Part shown: positions 36,768-49,494 of the stretch, piece by piece
How positions within the stretch are numbered: the stretch's first letter is position 1
How the letters are laid out: every line of letters starts with the position of its first letter
Source: Lineus longissimus
Lineage: Eukaryota; Nemertea; Pilidiophora; Heteronemertea; Lineidae
Assembly: GCF_910592395.1 (NCBI RefSeq)
Contig: NC_088318.1
Coordinates: 4,156,001-4,216,000 of the forward strand
Direction: 5' to 3'
DNA: 60,000 nt
Translations under genes and position numbers: made by a program
The notes under the pieces: model-generated
What the model saw: only the letters and a program-made list of their open reading frames with translations
Database searches by the model: none
Told to the model about the DNA's origin: nothing

Positions 36768-37305
36768 CTGGAACAAAAGACAGAGAAAATTTCAAAATCT
36801 GAGAAAATTTTTGATGGTTTCAATTTTGTCAATGAAATTGAGTCCTGTTAGTTTTAAGTATGGATACCTGCCCTGTAGGAACTAACCATTCAAACTGGTT
36901 CAAACATGTCAGCAGTGACCTCTGTACCTTCACAGAAAAGGGAAGAGCACCCCACTTACAAAAAAATATTCCCACCCCCCTTGGACTTTCTGCCCCCTCC
37001 CCTCTGTAAATTCTGATTTCATAGGAGCACCGCACTCCTCCTAAATCTCACTGCAACCCCTCTTTAATTTTAAACAATTTATCAATATAATGTATCAACT
37101 GCCATGGAAATGAACACCAACTATGGTATTGGTAGTCCAAATAGCTAGCCAAACCCAGCGTTTGAAGATAAGAACCCATTTTAACATAAGAAATCTATTC
37201 CCACTATCGTATTTTATTAATTTCCTTGTCGCCTTCCTTCGGCAATCCCTGTTGCATGTGCGAGACGGATGAGTCACCACTGAATAAACGCGAGCTTTCC
37301 ATTAA

Positions 37306-37572
37306 CGTTATCCATATCACAGCCTGTGGATATGGTAGGCTGGGTGGGTGGGGAAGAAGTGAGAGCGATGGAGATGTTTCATTGCTGTTTTTGCCAGGCT
37401 TTGAAGAAACTGGTTGGTCTGTGAATGGGCCAGGGCTTTCTAACATGGTTATCCATATCACAGTCCGTGGATATGGTAGGCTGGGTGGGTGGGGAAGAAT
37501 CGAGAGCGATGGAGATATCTAATAGCTGTTTTGGCCAGGCTTTGAAGAAACTAGTTTGTCTGTGAATGAGAG
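37306..37572. repeat. ~137-bp tandem duplication
   Basis: Two copies of a unit contain GTGGATATGGTAGGCTGGGT, GGGTGGGGAAGAA and GCCAGGCTTTGAAGAAACT. They are about 90 per cent alike by eye. Confidence 0.85.
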
Positions 37573-37609
37573 CGAAAACCCATGCTGGTACACGGCCAAA
37601 CCCAGGCCG

Positions 37610-37705
37610 TCACCAGACATACAAAGGAGCTGTTGTGTTGTGTTCTAGTATTGCCTGAACTCTCGACCAGCAGCAAGAGGTCGCTGGTTCAAATCCCACA
37701 GTCAG
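37610..37705 (+). repeat. tRNA-like SINE fragment
   Basis: GGTTCAAATCC (near 37688) is a good pol III B box. A plausible A-box-like GTTGTGTTGTGTTCTAG lies about 50 bases upstream. No conserved SINE tail was recognised. Confidence 0.35.
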
Positions 37706-38304
37706 TGCGAGACTCTCAGCTAATCTAACTTGTCCTAATGCTCAGGTCATAACGCTGATTGAAAAGCTCAGCTGAGGTCTACGATGCCATTTTGGCCGTG
37801 AGACCCATCAATCACAATTTCTCCTCATATCCATTCCCCATTCTAGCAAGTAAGTTAGACCATTCCTATGCGAAAGGATACACAGGCAGACAATCCCAAA
37901 ATCAATAGTCATGATTGTGATTTATGGATGGATCTGATTACCATTGGAGATCAAAGTCCGACCTCCAGCTAAAAGCCGATTCTAAATGAGCTGTGAGCTG
38001 GATTTTCAATTGTAAACATAAGCTTTTTTCAATTTCACACTCCATTCAGACCTATCCTCTATCGGTGGCAGTGATAGATACCGAACCGAACTCCGCCCCG
38101 CACTTCATTCCCTCAACTTCAACAACTCCTGCTCCTTCTACTGACGGCTTGGACTTCTGCCAAACTGGAAACCCACCGCAACAGTTTTAGTGGTTCTTGG
38201 GGTGTTATGTTTTCTGAAGGCTCAGACCCACCCATAGATTCTACCTCAAGACAGAATCTTGAGTAGGCCCAGCACCCGGCCCCCAAATACTCCCGGATAC
38301 TTAC

Positions 38305-38411
38305 TGCGACAGTTTTCTTTATTCTGTGGGATGGTCCTGGGTGTTCTGCATTATAAAGGTCTGTGAGGAAGAGAGAGTTGATCAGTGTTGACTTGCCGAG
38401 GCCAGATTCAC
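38305..38411 (-). CDS. SEPTIN7: Septin core exon 3: P-loop (G1) and switch I
   Basis: This exon is joined from CTTTTCAG to GCA|GTAAGT. Its two leading bases complete the glycine begun in exon 2, giving [28 protein letters not shown] is the Walker A/G1 motif that binds the GTP phosphates. [18 protein letters not shown] follows. The threonine of KKTV aligns with the switch I threonine that distinguishes GTP-hydrolysing septins from the inactive septin 6 group. Phase out is 0. It is preceded by a large intron of about 10.3 kb. Confidence 0.97.
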
Positions 38412-39397
38412 CTGAAAAGATAAAGGGTGCACTTGGTGAGAAATGGGCAAGGGGGCAATCAAAGGGGCTGTTCGTTTCACTGTAAATTGCACCACCTCTT
38501 TCATAGGAAGAGTGGAAGAGAATCCAACTTGTGACAGGAAGATTGTAGGTTTGAGACTCGGCCGGCACAGTGTCACTCTGCACTTTTGACTGGCCTGAAA
38601 TGGCCAAATGTGGGGCATCATGCGTGCTCCTTGGTTTCTGGATAGGCTAGGGAATGAATGTAAACACTTTGAGACTGTTATACAGTTACAGTACAACGCA
38701 CTATAGAAGAACATTTCGTTTTTCATTTCTTAGGATCGGAGAGGCATGTGGAACATGTGATACTCCTGTGAGCAGGCCAAGCAGACTCCGGCCGAACACC
38801 ATTGTCCTGAAGGATTGCTCCCCTGAACGAATCCCATTGCAGGCTGGCCCGCCTTGAGGAAGAAGTCACTGGAGTATGGAGGCAGGCCTGAGGAAAACGA
38901 ACTGGTTCAGAAATCTGCAACAGTATATTCTTTGCACGCGACTAAGAGAATACACCCTACAGTGAACATAAGATAACAGGCTATATAAGTGTAGTATAAA
39001 TATTTGTACGAACTCATTTCTTATAGACATATGAATTACTAACAAACACTCAATAGTAGTATCACTAGTCCACAGATGGTGACAACTAAATCAAGTTAGA
39101 GCATTATCGCAACTTTAGTTCCAAGAACAATGTGATCAAATCATCTAGCTAATTATCCTCGGAGGATCCTTGGAGTAATTAGCATCAATTGGCTCCCGAG
39201 TGAATCAATATTTTCTCCACAGTGAATGCTGATGAGAATATTGGGTTAGGGGAAAACGGTGAGCAAGGCATTACCAACAACAGCTGGACAATATCAGTCT
39301 AGTCATTCAGAACGGTCTGACCTTAGCTGACCACTGCCTTCAGCAGAGAACTTCCTTGTCTTGTTCACTATCCTCAATTTCCAAGATAGCGTCTTTC

Positions 39398-39715
39398 CAC
39401 CCTGTGTGGAACCTTTCGGCTGTCCGAACCGCGAAGACATTGAGCCCAGCCTTGAGGCTCAGGATATCTTGGTCTAAATTCGTGATTGAGCTTTGTAACT
39501 CTACGCATCTCTGTCACATAGCACTCGCATCAACACCAACGCTTGGATGATATCAAAAGTTTCACGTTTCCATCCTATGTGGAATGTTTCGGCTGTCCTT
39601 TCAGTGAAGACTTTGAGACCCAACATTGAGGATCAGGATTGCCACAAAATTTACATCACGCTTTAAAGTCATCTCGCTTTGTAAACACTATAACACATCT
39701 AATTCACATAGCACG
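39398..39715. repeat. ~170-bp diverged tandem duplication
   Basis: Two copies share CATCCTATGTGGAATGTTTC-like starts, GCTGTCC...GAAGAC and TTGAG(G)CTCAGGAT segments. Confidence 0.65.
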
Positions 39716-40574
39716 CATTATGTTCTACATTAGGTGAATTTATGGACCACTCTACATCAGTTACAGCTTATCCAGATGCATTATTAATGCAAACTGCTTG
39801 ATGTAATATAAACACGATACTTTCAAACCTCCACAACAGAGCGCCTGCTGGAGTTAATTCGATGTTACAGAGAGGCCGATTGCGTCAACAGTAACCACTC
39901 ACTTAAATAATGATGAGAATTGATCAGTCTGACTGGAGTAGAGTACTGTTGTGTAGATGTGACAATTATCCCGGCACTGTTGTACCCAATACATATACCA
40001 ACTTCACTTACATGTTCAGTAGTGCTTATGGGATTTAGAGGTCCCAAAAACTGCTGGTCAAAAGCTAACTGAAGGACCTCGCCCCCTAGATGAATGGTCC
40101 TACATTTCGGCGCCTACAACAGCTCAGTCTCCACCTTCTCACTGCGCTGATGGGCAACAGACAGGTCAGAACGCAGGCAAAGAGCACAGAACCCAAAAGC
40201 ATTCAACATGTTGAATACGATCGTGCTCGATTTTTGGACAAACCAGAATGGGCTTTGATTGTCTTAAGATTGGTTCCGAGTCTTCTCAGAGCCAGAAGAA
40301 ACAACCCTGTCACACGCAATCTAAATTCACTACCGTTTACGACCCGTCCACTACCAATGCAGGGTAGAGACCCAACCCGGAATTCGCCACACTGCAGTTG
40401 ATGTTCGTTTCCATGGAAACTCAATACATCTACCACAATCTTGTATAATATAGCCATTTTGACAATTTTTAGATTGACTTGTAGAAATTGATGGTCTAGA
40501 TGGTGAGTAGGTCTTCTTCTTCAGTGTTCACTCTCCACTTGGAGGAGTTGTCCTCCATGGAGTGAGTATTCCTC

Positions 40575-40601
40575 CTCCAATTCAATTCAATTCAATTCAA
40601 T
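40575..40601. repeat. (AATTC)n microsatellite
   Basis: Five consecutive AATTC pentamers. Confidence 0.9.
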
Positions 40602-43399
40602 TTCAAGCCAGAGCATTTTTGTGTGCCACTACTGTTAGGCGCCAACTGGGTTTATTGACCCAGTGATCCACCTTGGGCTAAGGGTAGATGCTAGTCAGTG
40701 TGTTCAAGAATTTTGCCATATCTTTCTCAGACTGTGTCCATCACCAAAGGTTTCGAGGTTATAATAGTTGTTCCTGTCCATGTAATCCAATGGCAAATTT
40801 CAGCATAATCTGGCTTTTAAATTTTCGGATCCCATTCATCATTCTTGTCCTCAATATCATACATCCAGGCTAACGACTTATAAATGTACATCGATTATCG
40901 TTCAGCTGTCAGGACAAGTAAATGGGTGATAATAAGGACACTAGATCCTGAGGATAATAAGGATACCATCGGATAAGCTGTTGGGATTGGCAGGCCACCA
41001 GTCTAGGAGAAGGAAAACTCAGATATCAAACCTTGGAGTAGATTGGAACAATAACACTCTGCTTGCCCCCCTGTGTGCGGAAACCTCCCGACACTCGACA
41101 ATCCAATCCCCAGCTCTAGGCAAAGAGCATACCAAAGACAGAAGACAGAAACATCTGGCCAAATTGGCGTATAGACATACGATCAGGTTCACCAGCCCAT
41201 CATTCTTTGATGACATACAGTCACCATGGGAACCAATAACTACCTTTCAAGATTTCTCTATTTCGATAATGGCTAAGACACAGATGAAACCGCTGAAGCA
41301 CCATGGTTGCTTGGACATATATTGCGATCGATTCGACAGAATAGCAATATTTCTAATAGTTAAGGGCTACCTGTACCAATCTCCATCTCTAAGGAAACAC
41401 GCATAATGAGAAAATGGCACATTACTGAGTCGCCATTTCCTCAAAATTACATAACAAGCCAAATACATGGATCCAAAATAATCATTTCCCCCATATGAAT
41501 AACTAACATGTCATCTGACGTGCTGTCGAATATTGCTACATAACACCATACATTGTCGTCTAGGAGTTTCCATGGGAACGAGCCCCACAATCGTCTACAT
41601 GAGGGAGTCTGATCAGAGTCTGCCGACATATTTGCTCAAGGATTCAACCTTGGTGCAATCTATTAAGGCGTAGGCATGCGTTGGTGGAATAATGGACGAA
41701 TGCATATTTTGTTCAAAAATCCATGAGGCCTAAAAGTGTTATAATCAGCAGTTCATAATGCTCCTCAAGTATAGGTAGATAATTTTATCAGAATGCTTGA
41801 TTCAGCAGAATTGGTGGGAGACCTTCATTGAACTTGGATAGAAAGATACATTTCATGACATAACATGATCATGCAGAATGGCATTACTAGTACATGTACT
41901 AGTGATGGCTACTTCACATAACTGCTATCTGTTACAAATGTACACATTCGTCACACAGTCCCCATTATTCCAAATACATTTGGAACAGTTGTGTATCTGT
42001 CAGTATTCATAGATGAATTTCTTCGGTAATAACATTATATAGCATGATACATGCATTACACATGAAAATGATAGTACTTTCATGTAGTAGATCCCAATTC
42101 TTTGGACCGATTTTATCAAATTTGCAAAATGTGTCCACAAAAGATTTGGTGCCGATTCACCTATACGCAAGCTATCATCCAAGGAACAACACTTACAAAG
42201 GATGCGTCTTGAACCAGCGAGTAATGACATTATAGATCAGATGCTAAAATATTGAAATTCAATTCGTACGTGTTCCCTATAGCCAGTGACTCACTAACAG
42301 CCAATAATGCTAACATTCGGCTGCAGGCTAATCCACGTCCTCCAATTTTCTCCGTCAACTGATCCAGAAATGACTTCTCGATTTCTAGCTCGGAACTTCA
42401 GACATCAAATGAGATGTTTTTTTACAGCCATGCAAAAAATTCTTGGATCAACAAATTGGTATTAAGAAATGGACGTTTTCAAGAATCTACCATGACACGC
42501 TTCAACTCTTAGCTAAGGATGCTGGCAGGTCTTGCTGAATCTGACTCAGAGGACCTCGCATCCTTCGTGGGTATAATCACTATCTTAAATGAGGTGGACA
42601 GGTTCTCCTCAGACGACGTTAGCCACAAGCGATTCCACAGTCATGGCTGCATGATTACCGCAGACAAATTGGTGGCCATCAAATGACGGAGATCATGCTC
42701 AAAAAGCAAAAATACCGAAGACTTTGCTACAAGGGAAAGGAAGAAGATGTGCCATGATGAGGTATTTCTTGTCTCCAATTATGGTATGTGCCGCAAGTGA
42801 ATAATTTTTGGTAGAAGCGATTTTGTCTGTATCAGTAGATTGTTGATCAACCTTTTCCACAAGAAAAGCTGTACACATGGAGTAAATGTCGATGGCTAAT
42901 ATCGGAATGTTAAACTTTTAAGTATTGCCAGTGAAAGGCACGCAAACAAGATGGAAGGCAATTAAAAGTCAGATGAAACATTCAACAGCTGGGGTCTATC
43001 AATCCATTCTTGCAATTGTCAGCATTAGATTTCCCCATGGTGTATGTTGGAAACTGAATCATGGCAGTCTGAGAGTAGTAGAAGGATCAACAGTGGAGTT
43101 CTGCTTGGTGAAGCGTTTCTCCCAATGACTCATCTTCAAGATTTTTCCACCACTTTCCTACAAAACCGGGCAAGAATATGATTTTCTTTGCCTATATTAC
43201 CAGCTAGTAGAAGAGATAGAAACAGTTGTTCGAACATAAGCCAAGGCTACCTTCAAATAAGACTGAAGGGTTATGAGCAGCAGATCATGATTTAGGTTGA
43301 AATGGGATTGGAAAGCGATTTATTACACCAATAAACCAAACAAAATCAATCAAATAATTCTCCCATTACTCATGGTGAGATTGTAACTTCCACTGCTTG

Positions 43400-43680
43400 G
43401 TCTTGCTGGGAGCAATTCACTCAAAGGAAGCACCGGCTTCCCTTCATCATCATTACCATCTGCTTACAAAGATACAAACATGAAAAGGCAGCCAAACATC
43501 ATTTGAGGATGGGAAGCTGCAGGCATGCTCACTGGATTTCTGTAGCACTTCAACTGCTGGCTTGCTCCAGCTGAGGAGGAGCTCACCAAAGCAAGCAATG
43601 GCTTCCCTGCATCATTATTACCATCTGCCTTCAACACAAAGATGCGAGGGCAGCCAAAACGCAAATTCAATTAATAATGA
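43400..43680. repeat. Diverged ~165-bp tandem duplication
   Basis: Both halves contain AGCAA/CACCGGCTTCCC..CATCATTATTACCATCTGC and GGCAGCCAAA segments. A further small duplication (GTGCTCCTGCTACTACTAGT) follows at 43905-44010. Confidence 0.6.
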
Positions 43681-44309
43681 TGGAAAGCTGCAAGCTAGCT
43701 CACTGGAGTATCATCATCTTGGAAAGTGAGGAAAGAGCATCCATCATTAATTCTTGCTTGAACTTCTCCAACAAACCAGACAATTCTGAGGCTTGGTGAC
43801 CCTTTCCCCACATTGGGTAGATTGTGGGCCACTAAGCCCACAATCTTGTCCTTCTGTGAGTTTCCTTTCATCCCTCACCAACATCTCATTGCAAAACAGA
43901 CAGTGCTCCTGCTACTACTAGTAGAGAAAGCCAGTATCCCCAGAGTATAACTGCCAAAGAGATAATGCTCCTGCTACTAGTGGAGAAAGCGAATATCTCC
44001 AGAGAACCATCTTCTCTTACAACAGACTGACTCTGATAATCTTTGCAATTTCAGTATTGATTTCGCATTTATTTCCATTGGGGTGTTGCTTGCTTACACA
44101 CTTTCCATTGATTGAGAGCTGGCTACTGACATGGCTGATGGTGGAACCCATAGAAATGGGATGTTATGTCTTGTATCACTCTCATTCGAATGTAACACAA
44201 TTCTGGCGGAATGAACTATAGTCTCCAGAGTGGCATCTTCCTCACAAGAGGCAGATTAATATCATCTTTGTAGTTTCTGTATTCATCTTGCATTTCCCAT
44301 CAATGTCCA

Positions 44310-44640
44310 TTACCAGGGTTGTGCATTACTTCCTTATGTGGGATAATTCTTGAGGATGGTTGAGAGAACCAGGGTTGGGGAGAAATCATAGCAGAGATGC
44401 AGACATGGTCTCAAGCTGTTCTGTTGGGCAAAGGAGAGTAGGAACCTTGATTCCTTCAAAGGTCTCTATATGCTGTCACAGGGTTGTGTGTTGCTTCCAC
44501 AAATTTCTGTTGCTGTAGGGCTGGTTCTTGAAGATGGTTGAAAAGCAGGGTCGGGAAGTGAAAAGGATAGAGATGAAGCTGTCAAGCCGATCTGTTGGGG
44601 CAAAGAGAGGAGGTACCTTGATTCCTTCAAAGGTTTATGT
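44310..44640. repeat. ~163-bp tandem duplication
   Basis: Two copies each contain GGTTGTG(C/T)(A/G)TT..CTTCC, GATGGTTGA, GGGTTGGGGA-like and ACCTTGATTCCTTCAAAGGT. Confidence 0.7.
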
Positions 44641-46107
44641 AACCTGCTGCAGAGGAGCCATTACTCCAAAGGTAGAAACCTTTCGTCTAGAGTATCTACA
44701 AGAGATTGTCAGAACTGTTAACATCAGAGTTCCTTGTAGGAACTCCTTTGATCAGCAGGCTTCTATGGTTCGTATCACTAATATTTTGGAGCACACACAG
44801 GACTTCTTCCCATGTCAAAGACTTGGAGGGTCAATATACGCTATTGATTATCGAATTTAGTAACATAACAGCTCAACAGAAGAATGTGTGTATCAGTAGG
44901 AGCATGGGTGAATGGTCAGAGATCAGGATGAAACATGGTTCGGCATGTAGGCTCGGTTGGTGTACGTGAAGGCAAGTTGAATGAATATTACATGTGTATC
45001 ATCAACAGCAAACAAGATACACCACACACCAGAATTTTTCAGATAGCAAAACATTGAGGAAACAAGCCAGATATGATCTTTACATAGGTAAGATGGACGA
45101 ATACTATGCTGATAATTATCATCAAAGTAGGCCTACATACCAGGAAGAAGGACATATCATAAGGTACAGGATGGCGGAAACAACCTGAAGTATCTGATTA
45201 TCATTTGTACTGTAATCCAACCAGACATACGCAACATGTACTGTAGTTGTAATTGCAAAGCCTTGGTACTAACCCAGTCTTGGTGCTAATGGTGGTTTGC
45301 CAAATATTCGAGGCAGAGGCACTACCTAAAAGTATGTTATTTGAAAGGGGTCAGGCCAATCATCTACATCATGTATGGCCATGCAATCAAGGGAAAGTAT
45401 GCCTACTCCTATGTGCAACGATCAACCAGGCGCACTGTTTCGGAGAAGCATGCGAGGGTCAAAAAGTTTTATTTTACTTTCAGCTCAGGGGTGTGTGATG
45501 AGTCCCTAAGGAGGGTGATGTAATTGTTTGTAAGGCCTGGTAATTGAATGTTTGAATAAAGAAGGGTTTGTATTCCTTAATAAAACAGGCATTCCTGTGG
45601 TGTCGATGTTTTTTACTAGTCTAATGGTGGGCTGTTAAAACTAGTTACTTGCAAGAGGCCCTCTATTAAACACAAATACACTTTGGGCCTCTTTTTTTTA
45701 CAATTCCAGTTGGGGTCACCACAAAGCAGCCAAAACAGCAACACAATTATTGAAATCACTTCAACGATTTGCCTCTTTCTCATATTCGCGCCTGGACAAG
45801 CTTTGGGATGGAAAGCTGAATGAGTCACATAGTTCAGGGAATCCTGGTCTAAAGAGGAAGCGACTCTAATGTTGCTTGAATTGAAGACATAATTTCCTCA
45901 TTTGTCTGAATTCCTATGGGATCCTATGCAGGTTACGCATGCACACACCAGATTTTGCTGTGGCATTCATCCACGAGTGTGCCAAATCTCGGTGTGGCAC
46001 ATTGAACAGTGCAACAGAAAGCTACCTGGTGTCACTAGTAGGATGCCCAAAGCCCAGGTTTAACTGATGTGGTCCATAGCTGGAATGTTCCACTATTCCA
46101 CAGATCT

Positions 46108-46309
46108 TCACAGTCTCAATAATGAGAGTCTGGCAGGAATTTGAAGGATTTGAACATCATCCACAGCAAAGAAATACGCCATTGGTGAGCTGACTGAACC
46201 ACAGCCAGAGTGTTCGTAGTAAAGGTAGACATTGGTGGGTGGGCAAACTGGGTCTTCAGCTACAAAGTTTGTGGTGATTTGCTTCCAAGAGCGCTGTCCG
46301 GCCTCACTC
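46108..46309 (-). CDS. Isolated exon-like fragment, carbohydrate-binding/MAM-type beta-sandwich C-terminus
   Basis: After CCTCTCCAG the minus strand encodes SEAGQRSWKQITTNFVAEDP, VCPPTNVYLYYEHSGCGSVS and SPMAYFFAVDDVQILQI, ending TGA at 46108. The W..I...F...........Y.Y......F.VDDV.. pattern is what the last strands of CBM4/9-like and related jelly-roll modules show. No partner exons were found between here and 48726, so it is likely a stranded gene fragment or the last exon of a decayed duplicate. The assignment is by pattern only. Confidence 0.3.
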
Positions 46310-48725
46310 CTGGAGAGGAACTCCAAGAACATGAAGATAGTTGAGAGCAGGTATGAATGAATCATCCAAGTGTTGCTCATCCTTGCACCTGGCTTTCTCT
46401 GGACAGGAAGATCAAATTTGCTTTATCGGAGTACAACATCACTATATGAATTGCACTACAAACAAGGAATCCATCGGGTCAATTTGTTCTTATTTTAACC
46501 CTTTGAAACAGATTTTTTCGCATTTTCCATTGAAGACAGTGGACTTTTCTTCTCAGCATTCACTCTGACCAGGAAGGTGCTCCAAGGCGGAAAGAGCATT
46601 TTAGCATGCCACAATGGTTGGGGACCAATTATGCTAATTGGCCTTGTGTCTTCAGCCAGTAGGAGTCCATCACAAGCTACTCATTTATAAGAAAGCTCAG
46701 TTTAACATATCTCATTTGAGGAACAGCAAAGTTTAGGGTTAAATATCTAATGTAATGGACTGCACAGTCGTACAAGGCCGCAAACTGTGCTAAAAACTCA
46801 CACTTGAAAAAAAAACTGCAACTGAAGTTGCGTGGGTCATCGAAAAAACAACCGGGAGGAAGCCCATTCAAATCAATACAAAACGACAATGCACTGCGGT
46901 GGGTGAATAAACCAGCCATAGAATTACACAACATCCGGAAAAAGTTCATGAAACATCCCAGTGACTCATCATGGCAATTACTTAGGGAAAAAAATTGTTG
47001 AAAATTTTTGCAAACTCTTCTGATGAATGAATGCACTGAATAGTAAATTTGCGAACTCTAAACAGTAATGAAATTAACCAGTGGTAAGACAACGTTAGAA
47101 TAGCTGAACGGAACGACAGCAAACATGGATGCCAAGAGACCAAGTGATGGTGCATGATGCACAAATAATGAGTTGGCCTAAGCCAGCTTTGCTGCTTAGA
47201 TAGCCTACACCAGTGTTCAATCCAGGGCAACCACACCACGGCCACACGGTTCAGCGAACTCTTAAAACCCTTCATTTCGCACTCACAGGTTCACGCCTGT
47301 TAGAACTGTTACACAATGCCGGAAGACCGATCTGTCATTCAACCACTTGATGGCGCCATAGAAGGCATTATCTTGTCCCATTGTCGGGAGAATTGAAAGA
47401 AGGGACCACACACTTCTCCATTAACAAGAGACAGCTCACTATTTCGAGGCAGACATGACACCAATTTCTCAAATCTCTAGCACGTGAGCAAAGTTTGCCC
47501 ATTATTGGCTCTTTAGACAATATTTGGGACGAGTTGAGCTGTAGGAGGACACTGGGCAACCCGGAGCAAACCTACGCCCACGAAGAGAGTCGACAATGTT
47601 GCGGTATTGGGTCCAGTGTAAAGTTTGGAAGGACAACTCCTGATGTGTTTCTAAACATTTGCCCCCGAGACCTTCCAGTTCCAGGTCTTCCCACAATCAC
47701 TGCCTGGCTATCAAGGACATGCCAGTCCAAGAGTGTAAGAAGGACTAGCAGTCAGAGGTTGTTATGGCAGGTCGGCACCTCAAAGACAATTTTGAACATT
47801 ATCGACATGAAAGATGGCAAATATACAACGATCATTACAAGGGGAATATCAGCCTAAGAAAGCAATAATATAGGCAGTCAAAATACCTCAAGGTTCTGCG
47901 TGAGAGTTTTAGCCCATTGCGACAATATTATCATTTGCAGCGTTTTGGAGGTTCACTTGGGGTAGGTGCATGGCAAATGTCATATATTCACCAAAGTTTT
48001 GAAACGATAAAAGTTGCATTTGCTGTCATCTGCAAATTTAAATGGGTCTGATACTGATAAAGGCTGCCCTAGTTGTCCTCCCTCCTCTTCATTTTCTTCA
48101 CAGAAGAAAAACATCATTAGTTTCCTGTTCTTGGCCCAATTGAAACCGTCTTGACATGAAGCACTTGAGAAACTTGCCTTCACACTGAGACACAGCAGCC
48201 AAATGTCGACTTTAGTTTGTGATATCACTACATTTCTTGGTGATTCAAAAAAAATCCAGCTGAAAGTACCGTTCAAGACTCTTCAAGAAGAACACTCGTT
48301 TCATCCAATTCTAGGCCACGTGAAGAGTGTAACAGAGTTCAAGTACCAACAAAGTTTCTGCCCCAGTGCAACATTTCTCAAGCTATGGAAAAGGGACTCA
48401 AACTGAAAGGAAAACTCAACAGAAGTGAAATCAGTACCCAGAGGCGGTGGGGGTGAGTGTTACTGGGTTGAGGTGGCATAGAGCGCAAACTTTTGTTCCC
48501 CTTTCTGACCTGTTCTGAACTCTGGCTGACTGACTGGCTTCTAAACCAACTGACCAGTGTTTGGCTTCTCTGCATGGACAGGCCTATTCTAGAGTATTGT
48601 ACCTACCTGAGTCCCAAATATCCAGAAGAGTAACACCATGCAGGAAAAAAGAATAAACCACATCAAACCCTACAAAAATCGAAATAAAAACAAATCAAGG
48701 CAGGGTTGAAAATATTGACACTTAC

Positions 48726-48984
48726 CTACGACCATTAAATTAAATTCAAATCCCCGTTTTACCGACTTTCTGTAAACTTGATTGGGAAGATTAGCGAAGC
48801 CAACATATCCATCGACATTTGTATTTTCTTTGTAAAGTTTGTCCAATTTTGGCGTATTTTGTATATTGTCCTCTTTCTCTGAATTGAGTTTGTCATTCGG
48901 CTTGTGGCCGTGGGGGTCAAACTTGGGCTGATACTGCGAGTCACTCTTGGAGAAAAAGGCCTCCCGTTCTCGTTTGACACTAAG
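48726..48984 (-). CDS. SEPTIN7: Septin core exon 2: pre-domain and polybasic alpha-0 segment
   Basis: This is the first exon common to all predicted isoforms. The acceptor is TTATCTTTACAG and the donor GTAG|GTAAGT leaves phase 1. It starts [20 protein letters not shown], passes through a polar stretch ([20 protein letters not shown]) and reaches the septin 7 hallmark [20 protein letters not shown], then [10 protein letters not shown] leading into the G domain. The segment YRKSVKRGF is the polybasic alpha-0 region that in septins contacts phosphoinositides and neighbouring subunits. This part is nearly identical to vertebrate septin 7. The roughly 60 residues before DGYVGF are not in the vertebrate protein. 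Confidence 0.95.
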
Positions 48985-49407
48985 CTGTAAAGATAAGAGA
49001 GGGAAAGAATGAGATTTCTTGCCAAAACTTGAATAATGACATCAGAAAAGAGATTCTTCTAACAATGACGAATAATCATTTTCGATTATTGAATAATGAC
49101 AAAACGTGTAACTGCTTGCAGTATTCTTATCAACTCTGTACCAATGATTCCATCTTCAGTTCGACAAACTTGCATAAAAATTGCTGAAAATCTGGAGAAA
49201 AAAACCTACAAATTGTCCATATTTACTGAGGACTTCAATAGAAGCCTTGTTTTCTTTTGAACAATGTTGAAACAGTTTATAAGACAGGTCTGCTGTCCAG
49301 GAATCAGAACAGAACAAAATCTTGAAAAAAAACGTCAGGTCTGAAAATGAAAATTTCAAAATGAAGAAGTGAAGATACAGTGTCAGTTGTCATGGAAACT
49401 AGCATAC

Positions 49408-49494
49408 TTTGCGCATCCTCTCTAAGCGGCGAAGATAAAGCGGGCAATTACACGAGCACCAATCCTCGTGTTCCTTGAGTTGTAAATCCATCAT
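49408..49494 (-). CDS. SEPTIN7: Candidate alternative first coding exon 1e (29 codons), skips the cassette array
   Basis: Tandem ATGs at 49494 and 49491 open a frame reading MMDLQLKEHEDWCSCNCPLY followed by LRRLERMRK. It ends at GCGCAAA|GTATGC, phase 0, about 420 bases before core exon 2. The peptide has a Trp and three closely spaced Cys, unlike the disordered N-termini upstream, and ends in a basic helix-like segment. Because it lies 3' of all seven cassettes, a transcript starting here would lack them altogether. GTATGC is a weaker donor than GTAAGT. The open frame stops two codons after the donor. Confidence 0.52.

Larger units (their letters stand above)
38412..48725 (-). other. Septin intron 2 (~10.3 kb)
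   Basis: This intron between the polybasic exon and the P-loop exon is made largely of diverged local duplications (39398-39715, 43400-43680, 44310-44640). It also holds the exon-like fragment at 46108-46309. Open frames at 40981-41406 (plus) and 46677-47036 (minus) have no recognisable domain. No further septin exon was found. Confidence 0.5.

Noticed and set aside
40981-41406. Longest plus-strand open frame outside septin (141 codons)
   Set aside because: No convincing start, domain or splice partners, and composition like the surrounding intron; most likely chance.
42519-42686. Plus frame MLAGLAESDSEDLASFVGII (about 55 codons)
   Set aside because: Short, no homology recognised, no promoter or splice support.
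44994-45188. Plus frame MYHQQQTRYTTHQNF... with an internal GTAAGA
   Set aside because: Could be read as a first exon, but no downstream plus-strand exons are recognisable.
46677-47036. 119-codon minus frame, and its plus-strand counterpart KKLQLKLRGSS...RKKFMKHP
   Set aside because: The plus reading vaguely recalls a retroelement linker, but no reverse transcriptase or endonuclease motifs follow, so no element can be called.
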